Shown: positions 10,674 to 22,729, counted from the stretch's first letter. The stretch is 64,000 nucleotides of DNA from Persicaria tinctoria (GCA_037127255.1 JBANSL010000013.1:4590188-4654187); one strand, 5' to 3'. Notes: generated by a model not told the origin, from the letters alone. Program-made: numbers and translations.

Positions 10674-13600
10674 ATGGCCGAGCAGTCGAGGAAATGGATG
10701 ATACTCGTGGCGACGATCTGGATACAGGCGTTCACGGGGACCAATTTCGACTTCTCCGCGTACTCCTCGGAGTTGAAATCGGTGCTCGGAATCTCGCAGG
10801 TGCAGCTCAACTACCTCGCGACGGCGTCGGATTTCGGCAAGGCGGTGGGCTGGTCGTCCGGCCTGGCTCTCCTCTACCTCCCGCTGCCGGTGGTGATGTT
10901 CTTGGCCGCGCTGATGGGGCTCTTAGGCTACGGGATTCAGTGGCTCGTCATCCGCAACGTCGTTTCCTTGCCTTACATTGCGGTATGCGATCGTTCTTCG
11001 CCTTTGATTTTGGATGATTTTTTGTTCGATTTGATCTGGTTTAGGGTTTTTCTTCTTGATTTTGGTACTGATTTGGTTTCTTGAGATGAGGAGTTCGTAT
11101 CGATTGAATTAGAACAGAGATTAATTTGCGATGATAATTGAATTTTAAAATTTGAAAATTACGAAGAAACCGAGGGTAACGCCAAATAGTCTAGAGTGGG
11201 AAAGAGACAGATGACAGATCGTTTGTGATGTACTATAGAGTTGATCTACTATAGAGTCTTACATGTGATAAATATTGATTTCACTTGCAAATTTTCATTT
11301 GGACCACTCCAAAGATAATTGTTGTGAAGCCAGAAAGGGCAACAACACAATCACAGTCATGAAAATCAAGTCCATGAAAAGAAAAAGAAAGGTCAAGTAT
11401 CAGTTCTGGCGACAGTGATCAGTATTTCTATCTATAAGCTGATATTTGATCTTCATGGGCTCTCTAGCTTCTTGTAAAAACATAACATTTTTTATACTTT
11501 GATGGATAGGATAAGTGGTATCTTTAATCTCTGCAAGGGCTCGTGACACTAGATGGGACACCATTTAGTACAAAAGAGTTCGATTGTGTTTTACATAGCA
11601 TAAAGTTTCAATGTTGCTACTTTAATGTACTTGTGTTGTGATGTACCTACTCTTCAATTGAATCAATTCTGAAATCTACTTTTCTTGGTGTAATTAACTG
11701 AGCTAGTACCAAGTACCAACAATGTACCTACTCTTCAATTGGATCAATTCTGGAATCTACTTTTCTTGCTATACCTGTTAACATTTTGTTCATCCCGTTC
11801 ATTTGTTCCGTTAATTTTAGGTCTACCGGAAACACTCTCTTGACTAGTTCGGGGGAAGAGTGCGTACATCTTGACCCACCAGACCCCGCTTTCGCGGGAT
11901 ACTATGGTTCATTGTTGGTGTTGTTGTTGTTGTATGTTGTAATTTACAGCTTAAAATAGCATACGCTGATGTTTTAGCCATTGCTACTTGTACAAAGACG
12001 TGATTATAAAAGCTTCATTTTGGATGATTTTGGCAAATATCAATGCAGTCGAATCATATTCAAGCTCGTCTTTGGGATGATTTTCGCAGAAAATAACTTG
12101 TGTCCTTCATCCATTTTCACCCAGGGTAACTAGAACCCGATTGCTATATGGTGTCACGTTTTCTTGCTTGATTTGAGAATGAAATGAAACCAGTTGCAGT
12201 AGACTGGATCAGTTAATCCACTGCATCAATCACTTTAGGCTGTATTTCAACAACAAAATAGACATTGCAGGAAAACTTGTCTTGTTTTGTATTGCAGCAC
12301 GAACAAAAAAAAACTTGGTTTGTTGGTTTTCATCGTTCATGATCAACCGCCATTTATGAGTCAAATCACATTGCTGTCATAAAACTGGTGCTAATTAATA
12401 CTGTATCTTCTTAAGGATGTGTTGGTAAGTTGATTAACCAATGAAGCTCTTTCTCAGGTGTTCCTTCTCTGCCTACTATCAGGGTGCAGCATCTGCTGGT
12501 TCAACACCGTCTGCTTCGTCCTCTGCAACCGCAACTTCCTAGCCAACAGAGCTCTTGCAATCTCCTTAACTGTTAGCTTCAATGGCGTCAGCGCAGCTCT
12601 CTATACGCTTGCAGCCAACTCCATCGATTCCTCATCTGACACCATCTACCTTCTCTTAAACGCAATTGTCCCCCTTGTGATCTCTTTTGCTGCTCTAATT
12701 CCGATCCTAAGACAGCCAGATCTTCCTCCCCTCCCACCAAACTCCGTTCATAATGATTCTGTCATATTCCTTGTATTGAACGTCTTAGCGGTAGTCACAG
12801 GCTTCTACCTCCTCTTTGTCAGCTCAGCTGCTACAAATCTAACTGCAGCTCGCCTCCTGTTTGGTGGCGCCCTATTCCTCCTCATCTTCCCATTGTTCGT
12901 CCCTGGCATTGTCTACGCAAGAGAGTGGTTCGAGCACAACATCTCCTCTAGCTTTCGCCTTGATGGCTCAGGCTTTGTACTGGTCACTGACGATGATCTT
13001 GAGACTCACAGGGAACTGACTATCAGTCGTCAGGGTAGCTATTCTAACTCCGTTCCCCTTCTTCTTCCCGTGAATGGTGCTAACGCAGGCTCAGGAATTA
13101 TCATCAGGAAGAGCGATAGCTGCTGTGATATGGTTCTCAGGAAAGACCACCTGTTCATGCTTGGGGAGGAGCACTCAGCCTGGCTACTCGTTCGTAGGTT
13201 AGATTTTTGGCTTTACTACCTTGCTTATTTCTGTGGAGGCACCATTGGCCTTGTGTATAGCAATAACCTCGGCCAGATAGCAGAGTCTCTTGGACATAGC
13301 TCACAGACCTCAATACTCATAATGCTCTATTCGTCATTCTCCTTCTTCGGTAGGCTGCTCTCTGCTGCACCAGATTATCTTCGCGCGTAAGTTGATCAAC
13401 CTTTTCGAGAAGCTCTAACAAGGCCCTTTGCCTGAACAAATTTTAAGCAACTGACAGAAAAATGGTCTATCTTAATGCAGGAAATTTTACTTTGCAAGGA
13501 CTTGGTGGCTTGCGATTGCGCTTGTTCCAACCCCACTCGCCTTCTTCCTCTTGGCGGCATCAGGCAGCAACTTAGCGTTGCACACAGGGACAGCACTTAT

Positions 13601-13955
13601 CGGTTTGAGCTCAGGGTTCATATTTGCAGCTGCAGTATCCATAACATCCGAGCTGTTTGGCCCCAACAGCGTCGGGGTCAACCACAACATCCTGATCACC
13701 AACATTCCCATCGGGTCTCTGGTGTACGGCCTGATAGCAGCAATGGTATATGATGCGAATGCTAACTCCTCCATCGGGATAGCCATGGCTACTACAGATT
13801 CAGTGGTGTGCTTGGGAACACAGTGCTACTTCTGGACCTTTGTAGGGTGGGGCTGTACCTCTCTTCTCGGTGTTGTGTCCAGTGTCCTGTTGTTCACTAG
13901 AACCAGGATGGCTTACGATTCATTCGAACGCGACAGAACATCAATCAACCTATAG
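10674..13955 (+). CDS. Nodulin-like/NFD4-type major facilitator superfamily transporter
   Basis: Exons 10674-10982, 12458-13386 and 13481-13955, all with GT-AG introns and phases that join cleanly, give about 570 residues. The N-terminal half (KWMILVATIWIQAFTGTNFDFSAYSSELKSVLGISQVQLNYLATASDFGKA) is the Nodulin-like domain; exon 2 continues with WFNTVCFVLCNRNF and helices, a hydrophilic loop around residues 260-330, and exon 3 holds FYFARTWWLA and the last helices with SELFGPNSVGVNHN. A multi-helix membrane protein is clear; NFD4-like family members have been placed in organelle or endomembrane roles, but substrate is not known and none is inferred. The start is the first ATG after the TATA box, at GATCATGGCC. 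Intron 1 is long (1,475 bp) and contains a retroposon tail. It converges with the minus-strand gene at 14339-15154, 383 bp away. Confidence 0.92.
11821..11940 (+). mobile_element. Non-LTR retroposon 3' tail with (TTG)n, in intron 1 of the MFS gene
   Basis: GTCTACCGGAAACACTCTCT, GTGCGTACATCTTGACCC and CCAGACCCCGCTTTCGCGGGA, followed by GTTGTTGTTGTTG, resemble the common plant RTE-LINE or Au-like SINE 3' end with its TTG tail. Only the terminal part is recognised; the CCGCTTTCGCGG hairpin is intact. Confidence 0.5.
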
Positions 13956-14338
13956 AGACTTGACAATCATGAGGACTCCATCAAATGAACTTCTGTCATC
14001 CATCAACATTCTCTATAGATGACAGTTTAGCACAACATGATTTCCTGCACAGGGGGAGCTACATCAGACAATACCAACATGGATTAGGATTCGACATTCA
14101 GCATTCAGAACAAGGTACAAACACTTTGCTCACTTGTTCATGTTCAGCATTTGTAATCTCTCATTGCATCTTGCTGGGTTTTGGGCTAAAGCTTGAATTG
14201 AATGTAATGTGAATAATGTAGTATATAAGATGCATAGTCAATTACAATTACAGTGAATTGAAGTATATATAACAATATAAGGTCTGATATCAGTAACTGA
14301 AATTAGTAATTCAAACCCAGAAACCCTTGAATGGTAAT

Positions 14339-15154
14339 TCACTTGTAACGAAGCTCATCATCATCATCTACAATCCCAAAAGCTTCCATTCGAGCCGAAA
14401 CATGCTTAGCTAATTTGGCAATCTTCTCAGCTTCTTGGCTGATCTTCATCTCCTCCTTTGCAGCTCTCTTGAGGATCTTCTCTCGCTCCTTCCTAGAAAA
14501 TGATCCCACTCCAATACCCTCCAAAACGCCGTCGTTTACACCCCAATCGTAGCCCCCGCCGCGGTGGCGGCCACGTATTTTGGTAAAGCTCATCTTTTTC
14601 AAAGCCGTTTTCAGGGAGCGCCAAAGACCGCCGGAGCTTTTCTTCTTCGCCGGCGGTGAAATGGACTCGGGTCTCCGATTCGATCCAAATCCTTTCTCCG
14701 GCTTCAATTTGGGCGGGGTCTTTGGCTCTAGCCATGAAGTGGAAGACCCGGAGGAGGAAGACGGCGACGGAGACGGAGAACGAGAACGAGAACGACGTCG
14801 TCGGGAAGAACGGGATCTCGATTTCGCTTTAGAACCCGATTTAGGGTTCGCGGAGCTGGAAGCCAACTCGTTGTGAGTTGAATCGGAGGATTTGGGGGGC
14901 GAGTCGACTGAGGGTTTGAGTTCCGGTGGCGAGTCGGCGGAGGCGGGAGGTGGCGGTTGTTGTTTGGGGAGAGAGGAAGGGAGAGACTTGAGGCGGCGGA
15001 AGCGGGACTCGAGGTGTTGGGGGAGGACGGAATCGGAGACGCCGGAGAGGTTGAGGGCGGAGATTTGCTTAAGAGCGACGTGATCTGCGGCCTCCGCTAG
15101 GATCTCCTCCACCGCCGACTCGTCTGTATCGGAGAGGAACGAGAAATCCCCCAT
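14339..15154 (-). CDS. Conserved plant protein with Arg/Ser-rich middle, function unknown
   Basis: Single exon, 271 residues from the ATG at 15154. The N-terminus MGDFSFLSDTDESAVEEILA, with SDSVLPQHLESRFRRLKSLP after it, is the conserved block of a plant family whose function I do not know. A Pro/Ser-rich stretch (about 65-105), an Arg/Ser tract (about 115-145) with RSRSSRRRRSRSRSPS, a basic segment (WRSLKTALKKMSF, about 185-210), and a charged C-terminal helix (RKEREKILKRAAKEEMKISQ) follow. The frame is open further upstream to 15277 but without an ATG. RS-like tracts are often nuclear, which is inference. No signal peptide or membrane helix. GC content is well above flanks. The end converges on the MFS transporter gene. 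Confidence 0.8.
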   Translation of the reverse strand: MGDFSFLSDTDESAVEEILAEAADHVALKQISALNLSGVSDSVLPQHLESRFRRLKSLPSSLPKQQPPPPASADSPPELKPSVDSPPKSSDSTHNELASSSANPKSGSKAKSRSRSSRRRRSRSRSPSPSPSSSSGSSTSWLEPKTPPKLKPEKGFGSNRRPESISPPAKKKSSGGLWRSLKTALKKMSFTKIRGRHRGGGYDWGVNDGVLEGIGVGSFSRKEREKILKRAAKEEMKISQEAEKIAKLAKHVSARMEAFGIVDDDDELRYK

Positions 15155-15333
15155 TGATGAGCAAGCCGAAGACAGGAACAAAGTGTGTGTGGAAACTGGA
15201 AAGGGCCGGCTTGGTGGTGTGGAAAAAAATGGGCAAGGCCGAAAAGATGTGATTGTGGGGCCCTGGCATACTGCCAACGGCTATATCTCACCGGCACGTA
15301 ACGTTCCCTTTTTTCCCTTTTAATTATTTAGTA

Positions 15334-15610
15334 CTCCATCCTAAAATGACTTTTACTATTTACGCACGTTTTCTTATGATGATAAAAACTATATAAAATA
15401 TTAATTTTTTTATTAATTTTTTTTAATAATCTCGTACTTATTAGTAAAAAGTATGCGTGAATAGTAAAAGTCTTATATTGAATCAAGCTATTAAAAAGTA
15501 TGAGATTATTAAAAAAAATTAATAAAAAAATTAATATTTTATATAGTTTTTAACATCCTAAGAAAATGTACGTGAATAGTAAAAAGTCTTATATTTTAGA
15601 ACGGAGAGAG
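15334..15610. mobile_element. Stowaway-type foldback MITE
   Basis: Ends CTCCATCCTAAAATGACTTT and, reversed, CTCTCTCCGTTCTAAAATAT are flanked by TA. The first about 110 bp and the last about 115 bp are near-perfect reverse complements (TTAATTTTTTTATTAA and AAAACTATATAAAATATTAA are shared), leaving a loop of about 50 bp. ATTGAATCAAGCTATTAAAA occurs in the loop (15477) and again just outside (15630), suggesting local rearrangement. Confidence 0.85.
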
Positions 15611-15718
15611 TAATACGGATTAATAACATTGAATCAAGCTATTAAAAACAGGTAAACAAGCACAATCTTACAAAAAGGTAAACAAGCTCAATCAAATGAC
15701 TTACAAAAAGGAAGAAAA

Positions 15719-16200
15719 TGGATTTCTACTCTTTTTTTCACTGGAGGAATTGATCATGCTGAGCAGTGAGCATTGAGCAACATCCAACTTGGTGAGATTT
15801 TCTCCCTATTTAGGTGTAAATGTGTAATGTTTAATTTATTTTTTTTTTGTTCATAAGGAGAAACGGAGCTATTCACACTATGTAATGTTTAAGTGATCAA
15901 TAAATGATTCGAGTTGTGATTTGAGTAAACTGATTAATAGATCACCTAATTATAAGTTCATCCATGCAAGTAAATGTTAAATATGCATTAATTAATCAGG
16001 TAGTTGATCAGTACGCTCCTGACCAACAAGGGTTCAAGACGGGGTCGCCCCTTGGAAGGTGACGCACCCCTAGCTAAGGAGCTACGAACCAACATCCCCG
16101 CCCAAAATGATATTTTATAGTTCATAGGTTTTATCATTTACCTGTTTTTCTAGTTTGAGCCCGAGGTCAGTTTTAGTTCTAGTCTGATTATTGCCTCGTA
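15719..16200. repeat. Dispersed repeat R1, copy 1 (second copy 28175-28615)
   Basis: GGAGGAATTGATCATGCTGAG, TATTTAGGTGTAAATGTGTA, GTTCATCCATGCAAGTAAAT and GACCAACAAGGGTTCAAGAC are shared in the same order with 28175-28615. The last phrase holds a box B-like GGGTTCAAGAC, so the repeat may contain a SINE. Copy 1 carries extra bases (GAGCATT duplicated) missing from copy 2. Confidence 0.8.
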
Positions 16201-16423
16201 TTTTCTATCTTCCGAAAACCCTACTTGTCTCCCAAGAAAATATGATCTTATTTGTGGTGGGAACACGTTCTTTATGAACCATATAACAACAATAAAAGTG
16301 GATGGGATCATGGAGATCTATCTATGTGCATGTAGTATCGAATGGGCTCAAGTACTAGCAACATCACTTTTTAGCTAGGGTATTAACAAGTGTATCAATC
16401 AGACAAATATGATGGTGACTAAG

Positions 16424-17463
16424 CGGTGGCGGAACTAAAGTCTACATATTGAAGGGGCCGAAAAATAGCTACTTGTATAAGATTTTTTTGGAGGGGTTAT
16501 GTTGGAGCCGATCATGTCATAGGCTAATTTCCCACCTATTCTATTACTGAATAGGTCAAGTATAATCGGAATGGACATTATAAAGCCTAAACACTTCTAC
16601 AAATTAAAATATTAACACACGTGTAAATTTACTTAATCAGGTATACAATGGGGTAATTTGAACAAATTAAATTCAAGAATGTTAGAAATCAATTGAATCC
16701 AGTAATTAGAAAATAGAAATCAAATAAAAAAAGGTCATGGAATCACAATGGTACGTGGGTTTGTGGCAAAAAAAAAAAAAAGAGACAAAATCATATAGTG
16801 AACTAGAAATCAAATGAATTGAATCAAGTAGAAAATTAAGGCAATTGAATCAAGTAATTAAATAGATTCAGGAAGGATATAAATAAACTGAATGAAGTAT
16901 TAAGAAATTAGAAATAGATTAAAAAATTGAATCATAACACGGACACTGTGGCAGAAACAAAACTAAAATCATAGGGGTTTAGATATCTATTGAATCGCTT
17001 AATTTTCAACTGTGAGTCGGCAATGAATTACAAAATAGAAAATGTTGCATAATCAATTGAATAAAGGATTCCGAATACAATGATCTATTGAACAAAGGTA
17101 CTCTAAAAATCAATGGTGCTTTAGATTTAATTCAAAAGTAATGCTAATTAGGAAGGAGAATCCAAAACAAGATGGCGCAACTTTGCAAGGGAGAAATCAA
17201 GCAAATTAATAAAGAATATAATAAAGAGGGGGAATGAATTAGATTATCTTCAGGAGCGCATGAATTCAAGATTTCGCGCTTTCAGATTGTTGATTCAAAG
17301 AAAATGAGGCGCCTTGCAAGTCTCGACGTCTCCTCGAGGTTTGGCGGCTTGGGTTGATAAGGTGAACCCGATATTCAATTACCCCTAATTCCAATTACTG
17401 GTATTTTTAAAAAATGTTTATGGGGGCCACAACCATCTCTGGCCCCACAATAGTTCCGTCCCT
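16424..17463. mobile_element. Non-autonomous DNA transposon with 9-bp target duplication
   Basis: The left end CGGTGGCGGAACTA and right end TAGTTCCGTCCCT are imperfect inverted repeats. Flanks are GTGACTAAG (16415-16423) and GTGATTAAG (17464-17472), 8 of 9 matching. A 9-bp duplication suggests a Mutator-like element, though the short inverted repeat also allows hAT. The 1,040-bp inside has no open frame and many GAATTGAATCAAGTA-like phrases. Confidence 0.7.
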
Positions 17464-17879
17464 GTGATTAAGATGTGCGACTTATCTATCACCATATCGT
17501 CGTTACGCTAAATATGTATCAATGAAACACTAGAAAAGTTGTTGAGCAAAATCATGGCATCGGAGATGATCATTTCAATCTCCCAAGGACATGTCTATTT
17601 CTTTTCATGGAGTTAGGGGGGCTTTGTTTTGGTTTTGGAGAGCTCATTTATACCAATGGGACATTGTTTGTCATAATTTAAAGAGAAAATTTGTGCCGAA
17701 GGCACAAATTTTTACTCTAATTGCAGGAGTATCCTAGCTTTTGTAAAATTTACTAGAGTGTCCACTTTTCTAATTTCGGATCTTTATTTTACGATATTAC
17801 CCTTCCTTCTCTTTTACAGTTTTACCGTTGTTCAACCACGTTTTAGGGCAAATTTCGTTCTCAATCTAGGCCGATAGCT

Positions 17880-18142
17880 CATATCCATGGAGATCTCGTC
17901 CTCGCTCCCGTCAGGTCGCCCCCGCCTCCCTCTCTTTCTTCTCCTGCATCAGAAGATCAGGGCGGAGCCTTAACGACGCTGACCTCCTCGGCCATGGCCG
18001 CTCCGACGGCGTCCTCTGCTGCCTCAGCCGCCTCCTGGACCAGGTCGCCCTCGCCTCCCTCTCTCACTCTACTGGTTGCGGAGCGACGGCGGACGCAGAT
18101 TCTCTCTGCTGAGCGAATTCTTCGTGCTGAGCCGATGGCCAC
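17880..18142 (+). other. GC-rich exon-like segment of unknown origin
   Basis: A high-GC block with CAGGTCGCCCCCGCCTCCCT near 17913 and CAGGTCGCCCTCGCCTCCCT near 18040, an internal near-duplication. Short frames only (ATG at 17887, 17994). Its composition resembles a captured 5' exon; no domain was recognised, and the link to the MCM2 exons 1 kb downstream is unknown. Confidence 0.4.
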
Positions 18143-18882
18143 CGGAAACTCGGAAGGTTATCACTTATCTCCTCTCTTTCTCCTTCGATTCGAATTGGTG
18201 TTTTTGGATAGTGGAGCTCGAGCATCTGTTACTGATTTTTCTGAATTGTGAACTGTGAGTTTATTGGTGAATTGCTATGGTGCCTATTGTTGGGGTTGAG
18301 AAAATCTCTGCTGATGGAATAAGATCTGGATTGAGTTTCTTATTGATGGAAGGGGTTTTGTTTCTCCGCAGAAAATGCAGCTGCTTTCTGCAGATTTGTA
18401 CCTTCATCCATCATATGATTTTGCACAAATTGGACCTGCAAGGAGAATCTAGCCGCACCTTCAAGTAGTAGCCAATTTTGTGAATAGCCAATTTAGCTTT
18501 GTCCTCAGTTCCTTATGAAATTGTTCATTCCAGCTCCTTATGTAATGTGGTAATGCAAGTTGGGGAGGTTCTTGAAACTGCATTAATCAGGACAGGGGTG
18601 TTCTCATCATGAATATATTCAAGCAACTGGCACTAAGCAAGAGCAAGCCCCTTTCTAAAGGAATCTCGAGATGCTCGAGATTCCTATATAATCGGTTCCT
18701 ATATAATCGGTTCTTTGCATACTTGTCACTAATCTTTGATCATGGAATCACATAATGTGCTATCCAACCATTCTATCACAAGGGCCGATGACAGATAGAG
18801 AGTAGTGAGTCTTATCTTTAAAATTTTGCTCCTTAATTTTAATTTTATCTGTTTCAGAATGTGCTTAATTATCAAAACATTA

Positions 18883-18884
<2 letters not shown>

Positions 18885-18948
<64 letters not shown>
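18885..18948. repeat. (TA)n microsatellite, about 32 units
   Basis: Uninterrupted alternating TA within the composite element, just upstream of the MCM2 fragment. Confidence 0.95.
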
Positions 18949-18952
<4 letters not shown>

Positions 18953-19149
18953 TATGTACATGTTGGACCTTTTCCTTTTCTCATTCAATTCAATATGCTT
19001 GCATTCACACTTGATTTGTTCGGAAATGGATATACATATTGAATGCACTTGGATAACTACATATATATATGTTTAATGTTTTGTTTTTCTCTAAAATTTG
19101 AGTCTGATTAGTGATTATATTACAGCATAATTGTTCTAGAGGATAGGGG

Positions 19150-19633
19150 ATGGCAGATGATGAAAGCAGAAGACCTCCAAAGAGGGCTAGAGGTAATGCA
19201 CAACCATCCGGTGCTGGAAGGACCAATGACGACACAGATGCAGAACAAAGCTCGCCTGGTAGATCACAACATGGATACTCCAGGGATGACGTGCCAATGA
19301 CTGATCAGACTGATGATGATCCATACGAGGTACTCTCTCTGAGTACAAGCTTTCAGCTAACAATTGTGCCACTGATTTTTGTCTATGTAAAGCAATTGGG
19401 TGAGGTTGTGTGGAAATGTGTTAATAATTGGTTGTTTATTCAGGATGAAAATGACGACGAAGCCGAGTTTGAGATGTATCGCGTTCAGGGAACACTTAGA
19501 GAGTGGGTTACAAGGGATGAAGTGCGTCGCTTCATTGCAAAAAAGTTCAAAGATTTTTTGCATACTTACGTGAACCCAAAGAACGAGCATGGAGATTATG
19601 AATATGTTCGTTTGATTGATGAGATGGTCTCAG
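19150..19633 (+). pseudogene. MCM2: MCM2 gene fragment (two exons of the N-terminal region)
   Basis: Exon-like blocks 19150-19329 and 19444-19633 with intact GT-AG borders. The first gives RRPPKRARG, then SSPGRSQ and DVPMTDQTDDDPYE; the second gives EMYRVQGTLREWVTRDEVRR, FIAKKFKDFL and YVNPKNEHGDYEYVRLIDEM. These match the N-terminal part of the replicative helicase subunit MCM2, just before the hexamerisation domain. The rest of the gene (N-terminus, zinc finger, AAA+ ATPase) is absent; downstream is only repeat DNA. Reading frames are still open and splice sites intact, so transcription is possible, but a working helicase is not. Best explained as a captured fragment. Confidence 0.85.
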
Positions 19634-19691
19634 GTATCTCGCTTCACTCCTAATTTCTATAATCATGATATTTATAAACAAAAGTACATTA

Positions 19692-21180
19692 CTTGTGCTT
19701 CTTTACCAATTGTTCATGGCCTAAAGTGTGATGGTTGAATCCTTGTATGTTAGTTGCCTAAAGTATGATGGTTGAATCCTTATTGCCTCATTACTTGTGA
19801 TTATACGCTTGGCAAGGTATTTTGTTCTCTTTGTTCAATTGGTTTATTCTGATCTTTGCTGGCTATTCATTTTGAGACATCGCATATTCATCTTGCATTT
19901 TGAGAAGTCTATTTTTTTTTAAAAAAAAGAGAGAGAGAGAGATTTTTATAACATGCATCTTGAGAAATCTGTTTTGAGAAATCTGTTTTTGAGAAATCTG
20001 TTTTTACAGAAAACAGATTTTCTATTTTTACAGAAAACAGATTTTGAGAAATCTGTTTTACATAAATATGCATCTTGCATTTTAAGAAATCATGCATCTT
20101 GCATTTTTAGAAATCTGTTTTTACAGAAAACAGATTTTTATAACATGCATCTTGCATTTTGAGAAGAGATTTTGGGAAATCTGTTTTTACAGAAACAGAT
20201 TTTCTGTCTTTACAGCAACAGAAGACAGATTTTGAGAAATCTGTTTTTACAGAAATATGCATTTTGCATTTTGAGAAATCTGATGTTGTGTGAAATTGCC
20301 CATCTAGTACACTAGTTTTTGTGTGAAATTAGGGCGTTTTTTCTGAAAACACCACCATTGTTGTCCACATCTCTTCAGTGTTGACATCTTCAGTGTTGAC
20401 ATCTTCAGTGCTGACATCTTCAATACTGACATCTTTTGGAGACTTTAGAAATTTATTAAAATCTTCTGGAAATAAAATGTGATGCTTGTGCTTCTTTACC
20501 AATTGTTCATGGCCTAAAGTTTGATGGTTGAACCCTTGTATGTTAGTTGCCTAAATTGTGATGGTTGAATCCTTATTGCCTCATTACTTGTGATTATACG
20601 CTTGGCAAGGTATTTTGTTCTCTTTGTTCAATTGGTTTATTCTGATCTTTGCTGGCTATTCTTTTTGAGACATCGCATATTCATCTTGCATTTTGAGAAG
20701 TCTATTTTTTTATAAAAAAAAAGAGAGATTTTTATAACATGCATCTTGAGAAATCTGTTTTGAGAAATCTGTTTTTACAGAAAACAGATTTTCTATTTTT
20801 ACATAAAACAGATTTTGAGAAATCTGTTTTACATAAATATGCATCTTGCATTTTAAGAAATCATGCATCTTGCATTTTGAGAAGAGATTTTGGGAAATCT
20901 GTTTTTACAGAAACAGATTTTCTGTCTTTACAGCAACAGAAGACAGATTTTGAGAAATATGTTTTTACAGAAATATGCATCTTGCATTTTGAGAAATCTG
21001 ATGCTTTGTGAAATTGCCCATCTAGAACACCAGTTTTTGTGTGAAATTAGGGCGTTTTTTGTGAAAACACCACCATTGTTGTCCACATCTCTTCGGTGTT
21101 GACATCTTCAGTGCTGACATTTTCAATACTGACATCTTTTGGATACTTTAGAAACTTATTAAAATCTTCTGGAAATAAAA
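19692..21180. repeat. Tandem duplication (about 700-800 bp) full of AAATCTGTTTT hairpins
   Basis: CTTGTGCTTCTTTACCAATT at 19692 recurs near 20487, and TGACATCTTTTGGA at about 20428 recurs near 21132. Each copy contains many AAATCTGTTTTTACAG-AAAACAGATTT self-complementary phrases (19960-20290 and 20740-21000) and ends with TTGACATCTTCAGTG repeats. Copy 2 has lost one hairpin group of about 90 bp. Confidence 0.85.
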
Positions 21181-21374
21181 TATTCTTGAAACTAAACACA
21201 TTCACTAGAAATTTATTAACATCTTCAGTGTTGACATCTTCAATGCTGACGTCTATTTTCGAGGCTTCTGTAGCTTCTGAATTTCGTTTGCATCTTGCTT
21301 TTGCTGATTTTGGGTCTTTTTTAGGGGCCGTTGTAGCTTCTGAATTTCATCTTTTGTTGTTGTATCTACTATAA

Positions 21375-22720
21375 CTTAAATGTTGACATTTAGCTTCAAT
21401 GTTGACATTTAGCCTAAATGTTGACATTTAGCTTCAATTTTGACATTTAGCCTAAATGTTGACATTTAGCCTAAATGTTGACATTTATCCGTTGATGGGC
21501 AAAAACTTTATCTTTTACTATTTATTTTCACATTATTTGCTTAAAATTAAGAGGGAATAACAATCTTGCTGACATCCGCTGTCAGCAATTTTAATTTGCA
21601 TAACAGATTGTTATATTTGCATAACAGATAGTTATATGTGCATATCATGAAGTTAAATTTGCATAACAGTAACTTATATTTGCACAACATAAACTTCTTA
21701 TTTTTCACTTTTTTTTTAATTAACTTCCTCTTTTTTCTTTTTTCTTTTTTTGGTTATGTGAGAACATAGCAAAGGTTTTGTGATCTGTTTTGCTAGTTAT
21801 GCTATATTTATCCCATTCTCCCTATGAAGTATGAATTCTCTTGCTAGTTATGCTATGTTTTATATTGATTTAACATTTATTGTTCACATGTTATTGCTCT
21901 TGCTAAAAGTTATTCATATACTGTAGAATTTGTTAACTATGCTGATTTGAAAATAGATAAACAGAAAGAAGAGATACATGTGCTGACATGATCTCTTTTT
22001 GTGCAATTCAAGTTCATGTGTATGTTTTTTCTCTATATTTCTATTTGTGTGCTGACATGGTCTCTTTTTGTGCAATTCAAGTTGATGTATAAGTTCTTTT
22101 TTATTTCTAATTGTGTGCTAAAATGACCTCTTTTTGTGCAAATGTGTATACAAATGTGTATTGTTTGTTAGGAGTTCCAACTCTTTTTTTTCTCCTTTTT
22201 TGGTTGTGGCGTGAACATAACTCTTACTTGTTTGTTTGAATGTTATCTTATAATATAATTAAAAGCCTTTTCGCTCAATGGTAGAGTGATGTGTTTATAC
22301 GCAAATATGTGGGTTCGAATCCCGCATAGGCTAAAATTTATAATAATTCTAGTAATTTACAAATTTTTCTAATAATTGTTCAATAATAAGATATATTAGT
22401 GTAAATATAAGTTACTGTTATATTTGCATATTATACTTTTACATCTGCATATTATACTTTTACATCTGCATATCATCACTTTATATTTGCATATTTTAAT
22501 CTTATATTTGCATATCATCAATTTATAATTGCATATCATACTTTTACATTTGCATACTTTTACATTTGCTTTTATATGATTAGTTCATTCTTTTATATGA
22601 TTTGTCACATTATTTGCTTCAAATTAAGAGGTACAAACAATGTTGCTGACATCTGGTGTCAGCAGTAACAATTTGCACAACAGATTGTTATTTGTGCATA
22701 TCATAAAGTTAAATTTGCAT
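21375..22720. repeat. TTGACATTTAGC and TTGCATATCA short-repeat region
   Basis: 21380-21490 repeats AATGTTGACATTTAGC about six times; 21590-21690 and 22400-22560 repeat TATTTGCATA-type phrases; 21965-22140 repeats TGCTGACATGATCTCTTTTTG. No gene is seen besides the tRNA-like sequence. Confidence 0.7.
22264..22333 (+). pseudogene. tRNA-like sequence (probable tRNA pseudogene or SINE head)
   Basis: A 70-nt cloverleaf: acceptor AGCCTTT with ATAGGCT (one mismatch), D arm GCTC-AATGGTA-GAGT, T arm GTGGG-TTCGAAT-CCCGC (perfect apart from a G-T pair), and boxes A and B at normal distance. The anticodon arm pairs poorly and its best fold gives a 6-nt loop, so no anticodon can be assigned. A worn copy of its 5' half lies at about 26815-26865. 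Confidence 0.5.
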
Positions 22721-22729
22721 AACAGTAAC

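Noticed and set aside
14580..15083. Plus-strand and other-frame ORFs over the Arg/Ser-rich gene
   Set aside because: Shadows of the GC-rich minus-strand gene; Glu/Arg-rich output mirrors the RS tract.
22264..22333. A functional tRNA gene
   Set aside because: Anticodon arm does not pair properly and the loop has 6 nt; no anticodon can be assigned.
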